NCBI GenBank assembly: GCA_020852965.1
Contig: JADYZV010000036.1
Span: forward strand, 1 to 64,000
Length of the DNA stretch: 64,000 nucleotides
From: Pirellulaceae bacterium
GTDB lineage: Bacteria; Planctomycetota; Planctomycetia; Pirellulales; Pirellulaceae
Direction: 5' to 3'
Both the position numbers and the translations under genes were made by a program. Position 1 is the stretch's first letter; every line of letters starts with the position of its first letter. Under the pieces are notes generated by a model, which was not told the DNA's origin, did no database searches, and saw only the letters and a list, made by a program, of their open reading frames with translations. Positions 1 to 8,702 of this stretch are shown here, piece after piece.

Positions 1-77
1 CTTGGTTCTTGGTTCTTGGTTCTTGGGGCTTGGGGCTTGGTTCTTGGTTCTTGGGGCTTGGTTCTTGGGGCTTGGTA
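1..77. repeat. heptamer microsatellite
   Basis: Eleven contiguous 7-bp units of the form CTTGGTT or CTTGGGG, the last ending in CTTGGTA. The array is cut by the window edge, so its true length is unknown. It lies upstream of rpoN and encodes nothing recognisable. Confidence 0.9.
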
Positions 78-78
78 G

Positions 79-127
79 TGGACGAGGTTACGAGTCCCTG
101 ACACAAACGGACTCGTAGCCTCGTCCA
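79..127. repeat. long hairpin (19-bp inverted repeat)
   Basis: Arms at 79-97 and 109-127 are complementary over 19 bp with one mismatch (a G-T pair in RNA) around an 11-nt loop. No T-run follows, so it is more likely a dispersed palindromic element than an intrinsic terminator. It directly follows the heptamer array. The remaining bases to rpoN at 339 show no gene. Confidence 0.75.
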
Positions 128-338
128 TTGCGATGTGCTTGGTGGCAGATGCACTTCGGCGAAGGACCGCCGAGCAACTTCAAAAAGTTGCGTAGCAAGC
201 TCTGCAAGCTAGTCAAGGGCAACTTCTGTTCCTTTTTATGGCAAATTGACCTCCATGCCTGGACTTTTGATGATAAAATTTGTTATGGCGCTTTAGGCTC
301 GCCTGGATGTTGTTCCTCGTTTCTGGCAGGTAATTTCG

Positions 339-1835
339 ATGCGACTTTCATTTGGTATGGAAACTCGCCAGCTTCAAACCCAGAAGCTGGCACCGAAGAT
401 GATCCAGTCGATGGAGATCTTGCAGCTTCCCGTTTTGGCATTGCAGGAGCGCGTCGAGCAAGAGCTGAACGAAAATCCGATGCTGGAAGTGACCGAGGAG
501 GAGTTGGCACCGGACGACGTCGAAGAAAAGGAGGATCCAAACGAGCCTGCCGAGGACGAAAAGGAACTCGTGGTTCAGGAGGACGACAAGTCCAACACCG
601 AGGATTTCGAGCGGCTGGCCAATATGGACAGCGACAGCTCTCAGAATTTTGATGACTTCCGCACGTCGGCCAATCGCACTCAAGAGGCCCAAGATCGTCA
701 ACACGATTTGATGGCCAATGCCATGGAGCGTCCCGAGTCGCTCAACGATTACCTGATGCACCAACTGGCAGAGATGGAAATCGATACGGAAGTCGAGCAG
801 CTTGCCGAGCGGATCATTTCGACGCTCGACGCGCGCAACGGTGGCTACTTTAAAGCCAGTCTGCGCGATCTCCTGCCCGCCGAATGCACCGATGAACAAA
901 TCGCGCGAGCCGAAGAAGCGCTACGCGTCGTCCAATCGCTCGATCCACCGGGCATCGCCGCGCGCGATTTGAGCGAGTGTTTGATGAACCAGTTGGATCC
1001 CGACTTGGAACACTACGAAGCCTTGAAGGTACTCATCGAGCATCACCTCGAGGATCTGGCCGAAAACCGACTGCCCTTAATCGAGAAGAGAACAGGGCTG
1101 TCGATCGAGGAAATCCAGGCGGCCAAATTGGACTTCCATCACCTCAATCCCAAACCCGGTGCGGCCTTCTTGGAAACACATGTCCCGATCGTGACTCCCG
1201 ATGTGGTGGTCGAGCAAGACGCGACTGGGCGCTACATCGCTCGTCTGGAAGACGATCGCTTGCCACCGTTGAGGATTAGTGAATACTACCGCCAGCGTTT
1301 GGCCGACAAGAACGCGAGCAGTGAAGAACGCGACTTCATTCGGCGCAAAATTGAATCGGCCAATTGGTTGATCGAAGCCATTCAACAACGCCGCAACACG
1401 GTTCATAAAGTGGCTCAGTCGATTGTCGACTATCAAAAGAAGTTCCTCGACGATGGCCCCGAATTTATCGAGCCGCTCAAGATGCAGCAGATTGCCGACG
1501 TCGTAGGTGTGCATGTGACGACCATCAGTCGTGCCGTAGACGACAAGTGGATTCAAACGCCACGTGGAATTTTTCCATTGAAGCGGTTTTTTGTTCACGG
1601 TACTCGCAGCGAAGATGGCGAAGACATCGCTTGGGAAACGGTGCGTCTGAAGCTCATCGATTTGATCGAAACCGAAGACAAGCAGAAGCCGCACAGTGAT
1701 GACGATTTGGTGAAGGAACTCTCCAAGCTGGGGCTGACGGTAGCCCGACGCACGATCACCAAGTACCGCAAGAAACTCAACATTCCCAGCAGCCGACAAC
1801 GCAAAGACTGGACGAAGGCAAAGCCCCAAGAATAA
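339..1835 (+). CDS. rpoN: RNA polymerase sigma-54 factor RpoN
   Basis: Sigma-54 directs core RNA polymerase to -24/-12 promoters, which need an AAA+ activator to open. The 498-residue protein has the family order. A Gln/Leu-rich activator-responsive region I covers about residues 8-50 (LQTQKLAPKMIQSMEILQLP), followed by an acidic linker at about 50-110 and a core-binding domain. A helix-turn-helix near residues 385-410 (IADVVGVHVTTISRAV) precedes the RpoN box ARRTITKYRK at 469-478. The length is normal. The ATG at 339 gives the conserved start MRLSFGMETRQ. The stop overlaps the next start by one base (TAATG), so translational coupling is likely. Confidence 0.97.
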   Translation: MRLSFGMETRQLQTQKLAPKMIQSMEILQLPVLALQERVEQELNENPMLEVTEEELAPDDVEEKEDPNEPAEDEKELVVQEDDKSNTEDFERLANMDSDSSQNFDDFRTSANRTQEAQDRQHDLMANAMERPESLNDYLMHQLAEMEIDTEVEQLAERIISTLDARNGGYFKASLRDLLPAECTDEQIARAEEALRVVQSLDPPGIAARDLSECLMNQLDPDLEHYEALKVLIEHHLEDLAENRLPLIEKRTGLSIEEIQAAKLDFHHLNPKPGAAFLETHVPIVTPDVVVEQDATGRYIARLEDDRLPPLRISEYYRQRLADKNASSEERDFIRRKIESANWLIEAIQQRRNTVHKVAQSIVDYQKKFLDDGPEFIEPLKMQQIADVVGVHVTTISRAVDDKWIQTPRGIFPLKRFFVHGTRSEDGEDIAWETVRLKLIDLIETEDKQKPHSDDDLVKELSKLGLTVARRTITKYRKKLNIPSSRQRKDWTKAKPQE

Positions 1836-3262
1836 TGGCCAAGAAACGTTCGCCGAATAAAAAAGTCTCGCCCCACAGTTCGACTTCTCCCGATGCCCAG
1901 CGTCTGAACAAGGTGCTTGCCGCCGCTGGCTTGGGGAGTCGACGCAAGGTTGAAGAACTGATCGAGCAGGGCCGCGTCCAAATCGATGGAGACATCGTCA
2001 CCGATTTAAGCTGCAAGGTCGAACCGGACCAAGTTAAAATCAAGGTCGATGGTCAACTATTGAAGCGATCGCGCCCCGTCTACTACGCACTCAATAAACC
2101 ACCGGGCGTGCTTTCAACCAACTACGATCCCAGTGGGCGCATGCGCGTGATCGACCTGGTCCCCGATCGCGATCGCGTGTTTTCGGTCGGACGGCTCGAT
2201 CAAAGCAGCGAAGGTTTGATGCTGCTAACCAACGATGGCGACCTGGCGCAGCGTCTGGCGCATCCACGCTTTCACATTCAGAAGACATACTTCGTAGTGG
2301 TAGCTGGGCAGATGACCGAAGACGAACTGAACAAACTTCGCAAGGGCGTCTACCTGGCGGAAGGCATGGCGCGCATTGACGGTGCCACGCTCAAACGCGT
2401 GCGCAAAGGTTGTACCGAGCTCGAGATCGTTTTGTCGGAGGGAAAGAATCGTGAGATTCGTCGTATTCTTGCGCGGGCGGGTCACAAAGTCGTCCTGCTG
2501 CGCCGCATCGCCATCGGTACATTGCGGCTTGGCCAAATGCCCGTGGGCGCTTCGCGCACCTTGACAGCCGCCGAAGTAAAGGCACTGTACGCTGCCTCCG
2601 ATCCGGCCAACCGCGCCAAGCGCCAAGCGGCCAGTTCGTCAGGCAAGCCAGCCAGCGTCAAGTCACTGGCGAACAAGAGGAAACTCCCCAGTCGCTGGAA
2701 GAAGAACGATGACGAAGAGGATGATGATTTGCTGTCACGGGCGCTGAACGATTCCGGCAAGGACGAGACTGGCAATCCGGACAACGATTTCGTGGGGGAT
2801 TTGAGTGGTACCGGTGGTCGAGGAAGCGTGTTGGCTTTTGAGGATGACGCGCCCACTTCGAGTCCACGGCGCGCAGCCCGCGAGCGTGGCCCGCGTCGCG
2901 AACCACCCATCCGCTCGGCGGGAGCCGCGCGCAGAGAAGCTCGCTCGGCTGACCAAGCAGAAAAAACATCTGGGCGCCCCGCCGGTAATCGAGGTGGTCA
3001 GAGGACCAAGACCATGCGCTCGAAACCCTATGGGTCCAGCCCAGCCGGCGACGCGAGTGCACCGCGCGGCAAGTCATCCAGTCGCCGGACTGAAAAGGAC
3101 CCGCCGAGGAGCACCAGCCGAGGAACGGGCAAGAGCGCCAGCAAGAACACCAGCAAAGTTGCGAGCTCACGTGGGCGCACCGGTGGCCGCCCCAGTAGCA
3201 CTTCCGCCAAGTCGGCGCCACGCGGAAAAAAAGGCTCAAGCAACTCGCGCGGCAAACGTTAG
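1835..3262 (+). CDS. RNA pseudouridine synthase, RsuA/RluB family, with long basic tail
   Basis: Converts uridine to pseudouridine in rRNA. An S4 RNA-binding domain at about residues 22-70 (RLNKVLAAAGLGSRRKVEEL) is followed by a catalytic domain whose motif GRLDQSSEGLMLLTNDG carries the catalytic Asp122. Residues from about 265 to 475 form a low-complexity tail rich in Arg, Ser, Lys and Gly, with an acidic patch near 285-325. Bacterial RluB/RsuA enzymes are usually 230-300 residues, so the tail almost doubles the protein; it probably adds nonspecific RNA contact (inference). The gene is coupled to rpoN by a one-base overlap. RluB versus RsuA specificity cannot be decided by eye. Confidence 0.93.
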   Translation: MAKKRSPNKKVSPHSSTSPDAQRLNKVLAAAGLGSRRKVEELIEQGRVQIDGDIVTDLSCKVEPDQVKIKVDGQLLKRSRPVYYALNKPPGVLSTNYDPSGRMRVIDLVPDRDRVFSVGRLDQSSEGLMLLTNDGDLAQRLAHPRFHIQKTYFVVVAGQMTEDELNKLRKGVYLAEGMARIDGATLKRVRKGCTELEIVLSEGKNREIRRILARAGHKVVLLRRIAIGTLRLGQMPVGASRTLTAAEVKALYAASDPANRAKRQAASSSGKPASVKSLANKRKLPSRWKKNDDEEDDDLLSRALNDSGKDETGNPDNDFVGDLSGTGGRGSVLAFEDDAPTSSPRRAARERGPRREPPIRSAGAARREARSADQAEKTSGRPAGNRGGQRTKTMRSKPYGSSPAGDASAPRGKSSSRRTEKDPPRSTSRGTGKSASKNTSKVASSRGRTGGRPSSTSAKSAPRGKKGSSNSRGKR

Positions 3263-3371
3263 CCTGCTTAGGCGCAGCTGCGCTGACCAGACCGTAGAAG
3301 TCTACCGTCTACCATCTGGCGATGCGACTACCAAGTAATGAGACGAACCTACATTCCTCTGGGAACCACCC

Positions 3372-4220
3372 ATGACCCGCTTTGCCGACCAGGCTTGCTC
3401 TGTGCAAACTGAGATCGTGGAAAATGTTTCCGTTGCGCGCAATACCATGCGTCTGCGTTTTCGCGCTCCGGCAATGTCCCAATGCGTGGTGCCAGGTCAG
3501 TTTTTCATGCTCCGAAATCCAGCCGGCAACGATCCGCTCATTGGCCGCGCACTGGCACTCTACGACGTTGGCAGTGATAGCTCGGGGGATTGGATCGATG
3601 TTGTGTACGTCGTAAAAGGCAAACTGACGTCGAGCTTGGTGAAATTGCCGGCTGGGGCCCCCCTGGCAATCTGGGGACCGTTGGGCAATGGCTTCGCTCC
3701 GCCGTCCGCCGAGCATCTGGTCATGGTGGCGGGAGGGATCGGACAGACCCCCTTTCTCGCCTTAGCTAAGGAAGGGCTGGGGCGTCAGCGTTTTGGCCAC
3801 CCCACACCGCGTCCGTCAGGCGGGGCGGGGCGAGTGAGCCTTGTGTATGGAGTTCGATCTGCCGAGTACTTAGCCGGCGTCGACGCGTTTAAGGAGGTCG
3901 GAGTAGAAGTGCACATCGCTACGGAAGATGGTTCGATCGGCCCACCGCGCCGCGTGACCGAACTGCTCGCGGAAGTCCTCGATGCATCGCCTGCGGCGAC
4001 GGTTGTCTGCTGCGGTCCAGAGCCGATGATGGAAGCCGTCTGTCAGTTGACTGCCGCTCGCCATGTCGACTGTCACGTCTCATTAGAGACTCCGATGGCC
4101 TGCGGCATCGGCATTTGCTTTACCTGCGTCGCCAAAGTCGGCAGCCCTAATGATTGGGACTACAAACGCACTTGCGTCGAAGGCCCTGTCTTCGATGCAC
4201 GCGACATCGTTTGGCAGTAG
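3372..4220 (+). CDS. pyrK: dihydroorotate dehydrogenase electron-transfer subunit (PyrK type)
   Basis: Flavin and [2Fe-2S] reductase that passes electrons between dihydroorotate dehydrogenase B and NAD+ in pyrimidine synthesis. The 282 residues show an FAD domain (GRALALYDV at 59-67), an NAD-binding segment GGIGQTP at 121-127 and CGPEPMM at 214-220. A C-terminal cluster motif follows, with Cys244, Cys249, Cys252 and Cys268 (CGIGICFTC then C). All four ligands are present. No pyrD lies next to it here, so the partner must be elsewhere, and a related ferredoxin-reductase-like role is possible. It follows the pseudouridine synthase after about 110 bp. Confidence 0.88.
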   Translation: MTRFADQACSVQTEIVENVSVARNTMRLRFRAPAMSQCVVPGQFFMLRNPAGNDPLIGRALALYDVGSDSSGDWIDVVYVVKGKLTSSLVKLPAGAPLAIWGPLGNGFAPPSAEHLVMVAGGIGQTPFLALAKEGLGRQRFGHPTPRPSGGAGRVSLVYGVRSAEYLAGVDAFKEVGVEVHIATEDGSIGPPRRVTELLAEVLDASPAATVVCCGPEPMMEAVCQLTAARHVDCHVSLETPMACGIGICFTCVAKVGSPNDWDYKRTCVEGPVFDARDIVWQ

Positions 4221-4227
4221 TTGAGCC

Positions 4228-5244
4228 CTATCGCAACAGCGGCAACGTGCCGCCTGTGCCCGTTGCCGATGTGCCCGTTGCCGACGTGCCTGTATTGCCA
4301 CCGCTGAAATCGTAGGCGGTTGATCGACCCGTCGAACCGGGGCTATATGGGGTGAGCGTCGTCGATCCCTGATAGGCGCTCGACGTCGCACTGGCTCCTC
4401 CCGCTGGAACCGCTGGTGAAGTGAGTTGGCTTCCGCTTGTGGCCGGCGGTAAACTCGCAGCCGGCATCGAGGGTAGCCCCGCTGTGCTGCCAACCGTCGT
4501 GACCGGAGTGGTCGCATGGCTAGTGCTGGCGGGAAAAGCTGGAGGCTGCGCGGCACCTGGGCTGGTCGGCAATTGATAGGCGGAAGTGGCTGCTGGTGTT
4601 TTTGCATTATTGGCATAGCCAACTGGCATGGTTGTCGCACTTGGCAATGCTGGAGCCGAGGCTGCGTTGGGGAATGCCGGCAGGCTGCTGCCAACCGTCG
4701 CGGAAGGAGCATAACCCCCTAGTGTACCGGGACCTTTACTCAGCGCGGCGGTGACGCTGTTGGGTAGCGGCACATCACCCGTTGGCGAGCCGGTCGATGG
4801 TGTGTTTAGGCTGGCCGACGAACCATTGTAGCTTCCGCCATAAGGACTCGGTAGCGCACCGCTGGTAGCCGTCGAAGCGACAGATGTGGCAGGTGGCATG
4901 GTTTGAGGCGCTGTTGAATAGGGGCCTGTTTGGTAACCGTTGGCCGCAGCGGCAAGTCCAGGCTGCGTGGAACCAGTCCCGTAGGAACTACCCGCCGGCG
5001 CACTTGTCGGTTTGCTTCCCAAGGATGCAATGGCGGACGGATCGTACTTGACCGCTGGGCTCTCGGGCAGGTTCGGACCTTTGTCCTTGCCCGCTAACGT
5101 CTCCGCATCGGGTGCTCGATTCCAACTGAACATGTTCTTGCCAGGCATCGAAAACCCGGTGCTCTTGCAGCCACTGGCTGTCGCTGTCAGAGCCACCATC
5201 GCTAGGAAACTCCAGCCGAACCGAGATTGCAGTCTATTCTTCAT
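4228..5244 (-). CDS. putative lipoprotein, Ser/Thr/Pro/Ala-rich
   Basis: The function is not recognised. The 338-residue product begins with a basic stretch and hydrophobic core ending in the lipobox-like TASGC, so Cys near residue 26 is probably lipidated. The rest is low complexity, dominated by Ser, Ala, Thr, Pro and Gly, and ends in short GTSATGTSATG-type repeats, which suggests a flexible cell-envelope linker protein. I chose the ATG at 5244 because AGGA lies 9 nt upstream; the ATG at 5250 has only 3 nt of spacing. The gene converges with pyrK, with only seven bases between stops. Confidence 0.75.
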   Translation of the reverse strand: MKNRLQSRFGWSFLAMVALTATASGCKSTGFSMPGKNMFSWNRAPDAETLAGKDKGPNLPESPAVKYDPSAIASLGSKPTSAPAGSSYGTGSTQPGLAAAANGYQTGPYSTAPQTMPPATSVASTATSGALPSPYGGSYNGSSASLNTPSTGSPTGDVPLPNSVTAALSKGPGTLGGYAPSATVGSSLPAFPNAASAPALPSATTMPVGYANNAKTPAATSAYQLPTSPGAAQPPAFPASTSHATTPVTTVGSTAGLPSMPAASLPPATSGSQLTSPAVPAGGASATSSAYQGSTTLTPYSPGSTGRSTAYDFSGGNTGTSATGTSATGTGGTLPLLR

Positions 5245-5552
5245 GTCCATCGATCCTTCGACGTTACTCGTCACGCTCTCGCCATCCATGCGAGGCTTAG
5301 CCTGTATTTTTTGTTTCGGACGTTTACGGTAGTAAATTCAGACTAAGTCGGAAATTCTACCCAACTAGCGCAAGCCCACCGCGTGGACATGCTAGGCAAT
5401 GGCTCACAGGAAAGGCAAGGTCAAATCAACGTACCTCAATGAATGAACCAATGTGGCCCGACGCTCCGCGTCGGAATTACCTCACCCATCATCCCACCCG
5501 CGCAAATCTATTTCTATTCGATGTGACCCGACGCTCCCACGTCAGTAGTGCA
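5245..5552. other. intergenic stretch with REP-like palindrome
   Basis: No gene is seen in this 308-bp gap. It contains one clear copy of the window's GC-rich palindrome near 5451-5480 (AATGTGGCCCGACGC then GCGTCGG) and a degraded copy near 5519-5545. Sequence upstream of the lipoprotein gene may hold its promoter, but no convincing boxes were found. Confidence 0.6.
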
Positions 5553-5969
5553 TCACACATTGACCGACTCGCGAATCGCTACTTCGAGGTTGCGGAATTG
5601 CGATCGCATCAACGCTATAGAAATATTATGCAGTGATTCGTTCTTTGCTATCTCGGTAACTTGTTCTTCCAAACTGACGTCGCTGCCGTCATGCAACAGG
5701 ACTTGTTTACTTACGTCGCGCACGCGCTGCATGGCAGGCACAGAGCTGGGTGGTTCACCAGCGGAGCGACCGGCACTCAGCGTCGTGTCAGCAGTAATCG
5801 CTTCGTGAAGTCGTTGTTGAAAATCGCTGGTCGAAATATCGCGAGTCTTATAGCCCGGCACATCCATATTGGCAATATTCCCAGCCAGCAACGCTTGGCG
5901 ATTCTGTGTGAATACGGCAGTCTGTTCCAAAGCGGGCAGCGCTGAGCTGTTGATCCAACTATTCCACAT
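5553..5969 (-). CDS. flgB: flagellar basal-body rod protein FlgB
   Basis: Proximal rod subunit of the flagellar basal body, exported by the flagellar type III apparatus. The 138-residue protein is normal length and carries the rod-family signature GNIANMDVPGYKTRD near residues 30-44. The C-terminal helix (NISIALMRSQFRNLEVAIRE) is typical of axial proteins. I used the ATG at 5969 because GGAGG lies 6 nt upstream, whereas the longer frame starts inside the preceding gene. flgC and fliE, which usually follow flgB, are absent: the next gene is a lipoprotein. Confidence 0.92.
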   Translation of the reverse strand: MWNSWINSSALPALEQTAVFTQNRQALLAGNIANMDVPGYKTRDISTSDFQQRLHEAITADTTLSAGRSAGEPPSSVPAMQRVRDVSKQVLLHDGSDVSLEEQVTEIAKNESLHNISIALMRSQFRNLEVAIRESVNV

Positions 5970-5979
5970 CGCCAACCTC

Positions 5980-6471
5980 CTAAGCCACTTTGGCACGAGC
6001 CAAACGCGAATTCATCACCAATGTCCAAGCTTGACCACCTTGCGGACAACGCGTGTGATACACGTCCAGGACCGTCGCGCTGCCCCATCGCTGTGGTTCG
6101 CTGCGGTTCAAGTTCGACGACCAAGCATGGCCGCGTGAGAAAGCGCTGGTCGGAGCGTCGTCGGTTAGCGAGTCTTCATCTGCAATTTCAATCTCGACCC
6201 CACGCGCAGTACGGCAGGCCGAGACGGTCAGTTGGCTCCCAGTGGTACAGTGCGCGATAGCTGATCGCACCAATTCCAACAGACACGTCTCCACATGGAG
6301 CTGGCAGTCCAACTCGGCCACTTGCCTTTCTACCTCCAGCTCGACACTGACATTCAGCTCTCGCAAATCGTCCTGATGGAATTCGATGGTCGCTCCAATG
6401 ACTTGGCGCAACGTTCGATGAGCCGCCAACTCACGCTGACGGTGAGCGAGGGAATGTGTGAATTGTACCAT
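5980..6471 (-). CDS. HATPase-like (histidine-kinase ATPase fold) protein upstream of flgB
   Basis: A 163-residue protein resembling the ATP-binding domain of histidine kinases. An N-box-like helix lies near residues 66-76 (LLELVRSAIAHC) and a G1-like segment follows (GVEIEIADED). The C-terminal part (WGSATVLDVYHTRCPQGG) sits where kinases have the G2 box and final strand. A clear phosphoacceptor histidine and glycine-rich lid are not seen, so ATP binding is uncertain. It ends 10 bp before flgB and is probably co-transcribed with it and the FlgN-like gene, suggesting a role in flagellar regulation (inference). Its ATG has GGAG at good spacing. Confidence 0.6.
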   Translation of the reverse strand: MVQFTHSLAHRQRELAAHRTLRQVIGATIEFHQDDLRELNVSVELEVERQVAELDCQLHVETCLLELVRSAIAHCTTGSQLTVSACRTARGVEIEIADEDSLTDDAPTSAFSRGHAWSSNLNRSEPQRWGSATVLDVYHTRCPQGGQAWTLVMNSRLARAKVA

Positions 6472-6510
6472 GGGTAACTCCGCTACTTAGATTTCCACGA
6501 GTGGTTGGGT

Positions 6511-6999
6511 TTACAGGTCGCCGATATCTAACGCGCTTTGTCCGAGAAAGCTGTCAGCCATATATGCGGTATGCGCCAGAATGGAATCCTTGCCATCCTG
6601 CAATTGAGCTGCCACAGCATCGCGTCGCAACGTCATCTCTTGCAGTGCATCCTGTTCGAGTTGCATGGTTTCCTGTAGCAGACGTTGGCACTTATCTGCC
6701 AGCCTGCGGCAGCGTTGCCGATGCTCGGCAGACTTCCAGACCCGCCGCTCAGGATCGTCGTTAAAGTACGGCTTGAGTTTGAGTTGTACGTCCGCCAGTT
6801 CTTCCAGCAGAGCTTGCTTGCGCCCCAATAGGCCGAGCGTAAGATCGATTTCTGTGTGGCCTGCCGCATTGGCTTGCGATTCGGCCAAAGTCTTGAGTGC
6901 TTCCAGCAGGTCACAGCGTTCTTGCATGCAGTCGAGCAGTAAGTCCGTATATTGGAACTCTACTGAATTTCCTCGCCAGGGGCTGGTATGGGAGGACAT
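6511..6999 (-). CDS. putative FlgN/FliT-like flagellar export chaperone (coiled coil)
   Basis: A 162-residue all-helical protein with heptad-like Leu spacing across residues 15-130. Its size, helical hairpin character and place two genes upstream of flgB fit FlgN-type chaperones, which hold hook-associated proteins before export. No diagnostic residue was found, so the family assignment rests on composition and context. The start at 6999 (MSSHTSPWRG) has GGAGAAG just upstream. First gene of the flgB cluster. Confidence 0.5.
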   Translation of the reverse strand: MSSHTSPWRGNSVEFQYTDLLLDCMQERCDLLEALKTLAESQANAAGHTEIDLTLGLLGRKQALLEELADVQLKLKPYFNDDPERRVWKSAEHRQRCRRLADKCQRLLQETMQLEQDALQEMTLRRDAVAAQLQDGKDSILAHTAYMADSFLGQSALDIGDL

Positions 7000-7359
7000 A
7001 GGACTTCTCCGAAAGCCGTCGAGTTGGGAACCACGCATCGTCGCTCATTCCGCTTGTAGCAACAACTTCACGTTACCGCGATAGCAAAAATTGTGAATCG
7101 CCCAAGCTCCCAAGCTTAACTGAAGTTGGAAAAAGTCGATGATGAGCGAGCACTAGTCCGCTCTGGGTACTGAGGAGATGCTACCATTGACTGTGCATGA
7201 CTGAATTCTCGAAGTGCCTCTGCAACGCGGGATACCAAGTTTTCAATGAATCGAAAGGTAACCCACAAGCGGCCAAGGAAAATGACTTGGAACCGCTGGT
7301 CATCGAGTTAACCCAGAAGTTATTTCCGAGCAGGTTCGCCGGCGATAGGGGGTCGCATC
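7000..7359. other. divergent intergenic region
   Basis: 360 bp between the leftward flagellar cluster and a rightward membrane-protein gene, so it should contain two promoters. I found no coding frame with support and no clear sigma-28 or sigma-54 consensus. Short AT-rich tracts occur near 7080-7140. Confidence 0.5.
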
Positions 7360-8283
7360 ATGTCGGATAGTCCCAATCCATTCCAGCCGCCAGGCTGGCA
7401 ACCGCCAACCCGTGTGAATCCAGCGAGTGATTTTGGCGAGGTGATCCAACGTGGTTTCGCTGCGGCGCACGCGAGGCCAGCTGGGGGCATCTGGATGTTC
7501 ATCGTCCTAGTTCCCATCCAGATCCAAAACACAATCATGGCTTCCATCGTGCTCAACAGTGGCTTGATGGAGCAACTGCAACGCGACAACATCGACACCA
7601 GCAATGGAGCGCCACCGGCTCTATGGGTGCTGATGGGGCTCGGCTGCTTTTCTTGTATCTGGCTGCTGACTCTGCTCTTAGCAATCCCTTGGATCTGGGG
7701 TGGCTCAGCAGGACAATTGCGAGCCCAGTTGCTGGGAGTGAATGTCAGCAGTTTTGGAGCTTACGGCAGGCAGTATTACGGCGGGATGTTTGCGTTTTTG
7801 TTGATGTTCGTGGTCGTCGCTGTTGTACTGAGCATTCCCAACGCCCTCGTTAACCAGATCGTCTCCGCTAGCGCAATTCGTCCCGGTCAGCCTTGGGACG
7901 CCGAAACAGCTAGGAGCTTGGCTCGGCACCCGGCAAATATCATCAGCAGTATCGTCACCGTTTTGATTTTTGCCGGTGCCGGTACCCTGCTCAATGTATT
8001 GATCTCCGTTTCTGTAGCCGTCGGGCGAGGAATTCGCGCAGGCCTTGGTGCTGGCTTTGCATTTTGTAGCGACAATCTTACGGACGTCCTTAGACTATAT
8101 CTGACGTGCGTTTTATTAACGCTCCCGTTTGTCATCCTCGCCTGGATACCTCCCCTGATTACGCCAAGCATTTGGATTGGAATCGTGTTCGGCGTGCTTA
8201 GTGCTGCGTATCTCGGCTATCTCTCACTTGTCAATTTAGCGTTGGCCAACGCGCTAATAGCGGCCAAGCCGGAACGAGATTAG
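7360..8283 (+). CDS. polytopic integral membrane protein
   Basis: Not a family I can name. The 307-residue protein begins with a Pro-rich cytosolic leader (NPFQPPGWQPP), then has about six hydrophobic segments. These lie near residues 45-70, 88-112, 140-165, 190-225, 245-270 and 275-298. Overall it resembles the glycine-rich multi-pass proteins that planctomycete genomes annotate as hypothetical. It stands alone, divergent from the flagellar cluster and convergent with the DUF1501 operon, so context gives no function. Confidence 0.7.
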   Translation: MSDSPNPFQPPGWQPPTRVNPASDFGEVIQRGFAAAHARPAGGIWMFIVLVPIQIQNTIMASIVLNSGLMEQLQRDNIDTSNGAPPALWVLMGLGCFSCIWLLTLLLAIPWIWGGSAGQLRAQLLGVNVSSFGAYGRQYYGGMFAFLLMFVVVAVVLSIPNALVNQIVSASAIRPGQPWDAETARSLARHPANIISSIVTVLIFAGAGTLLNVLISVSVAVGRGIRAGLGAGFAFCSDNLTDVLRLYLTCVLLTLPFVILAWIPPLITPSIWIGIVFGVLSAAYLGYLSLVNLALANALIAAKPERD

Positions 8284-8702
8284 GCGATTGAACGATTCGT
8301 TGAGAGTTTCTCACGCGGTCGATCAAAATGCTGGTACTAACTCACACTATCCTAACATGGCATCCAACCCCGCTATCGTCAATCTGTCGGAATGAAAGCT
8401 TGTAGCCTTCATAGACAGCGATACTGCAAAAGAGAAGATCCAATGGGCTGAAGCGGGCTTTCATCAATTCAATAGCCATTGCAGGCTGAGACGCGAAAGC
8501 CAAAGTTGTGCCACGATCGGCTTTTCGCCGCGGTTCATAGCAGGAGTGGAGCGGCACGCATCGAAATGAAGGTATTGGCACCCGCCTGTTGGATCAACTG
8601 GTAAGTCTTGGATTGATCGAGCGTCGCGGCACCAAGAAAGCCCCATTCATTTCTCGTGTTGACTTGATCAGCCGCTGATGCTGTACGCGATCGCAACTTT
8701 CG
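8284..8702 (-). pseudogene. possible decayed reading frame downstream of DUF1501 gene
   Basis: A 419-bp gap without an intact gene. On the minus strand an open stretch from 8699 to 8535 directly continues the frame of the DUF1501 gene after its TAA; it reads like protein (for example GAATLDQSKTYQLIQQAG). A second plausible stretch in another frame follows (AMAIELMKARFSPLDLLF, ending at 8342). Together they could be a frameshifted remnant. I do not recognise the parent family, and chance open frames are a real alternative. Confidence 0.25.
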
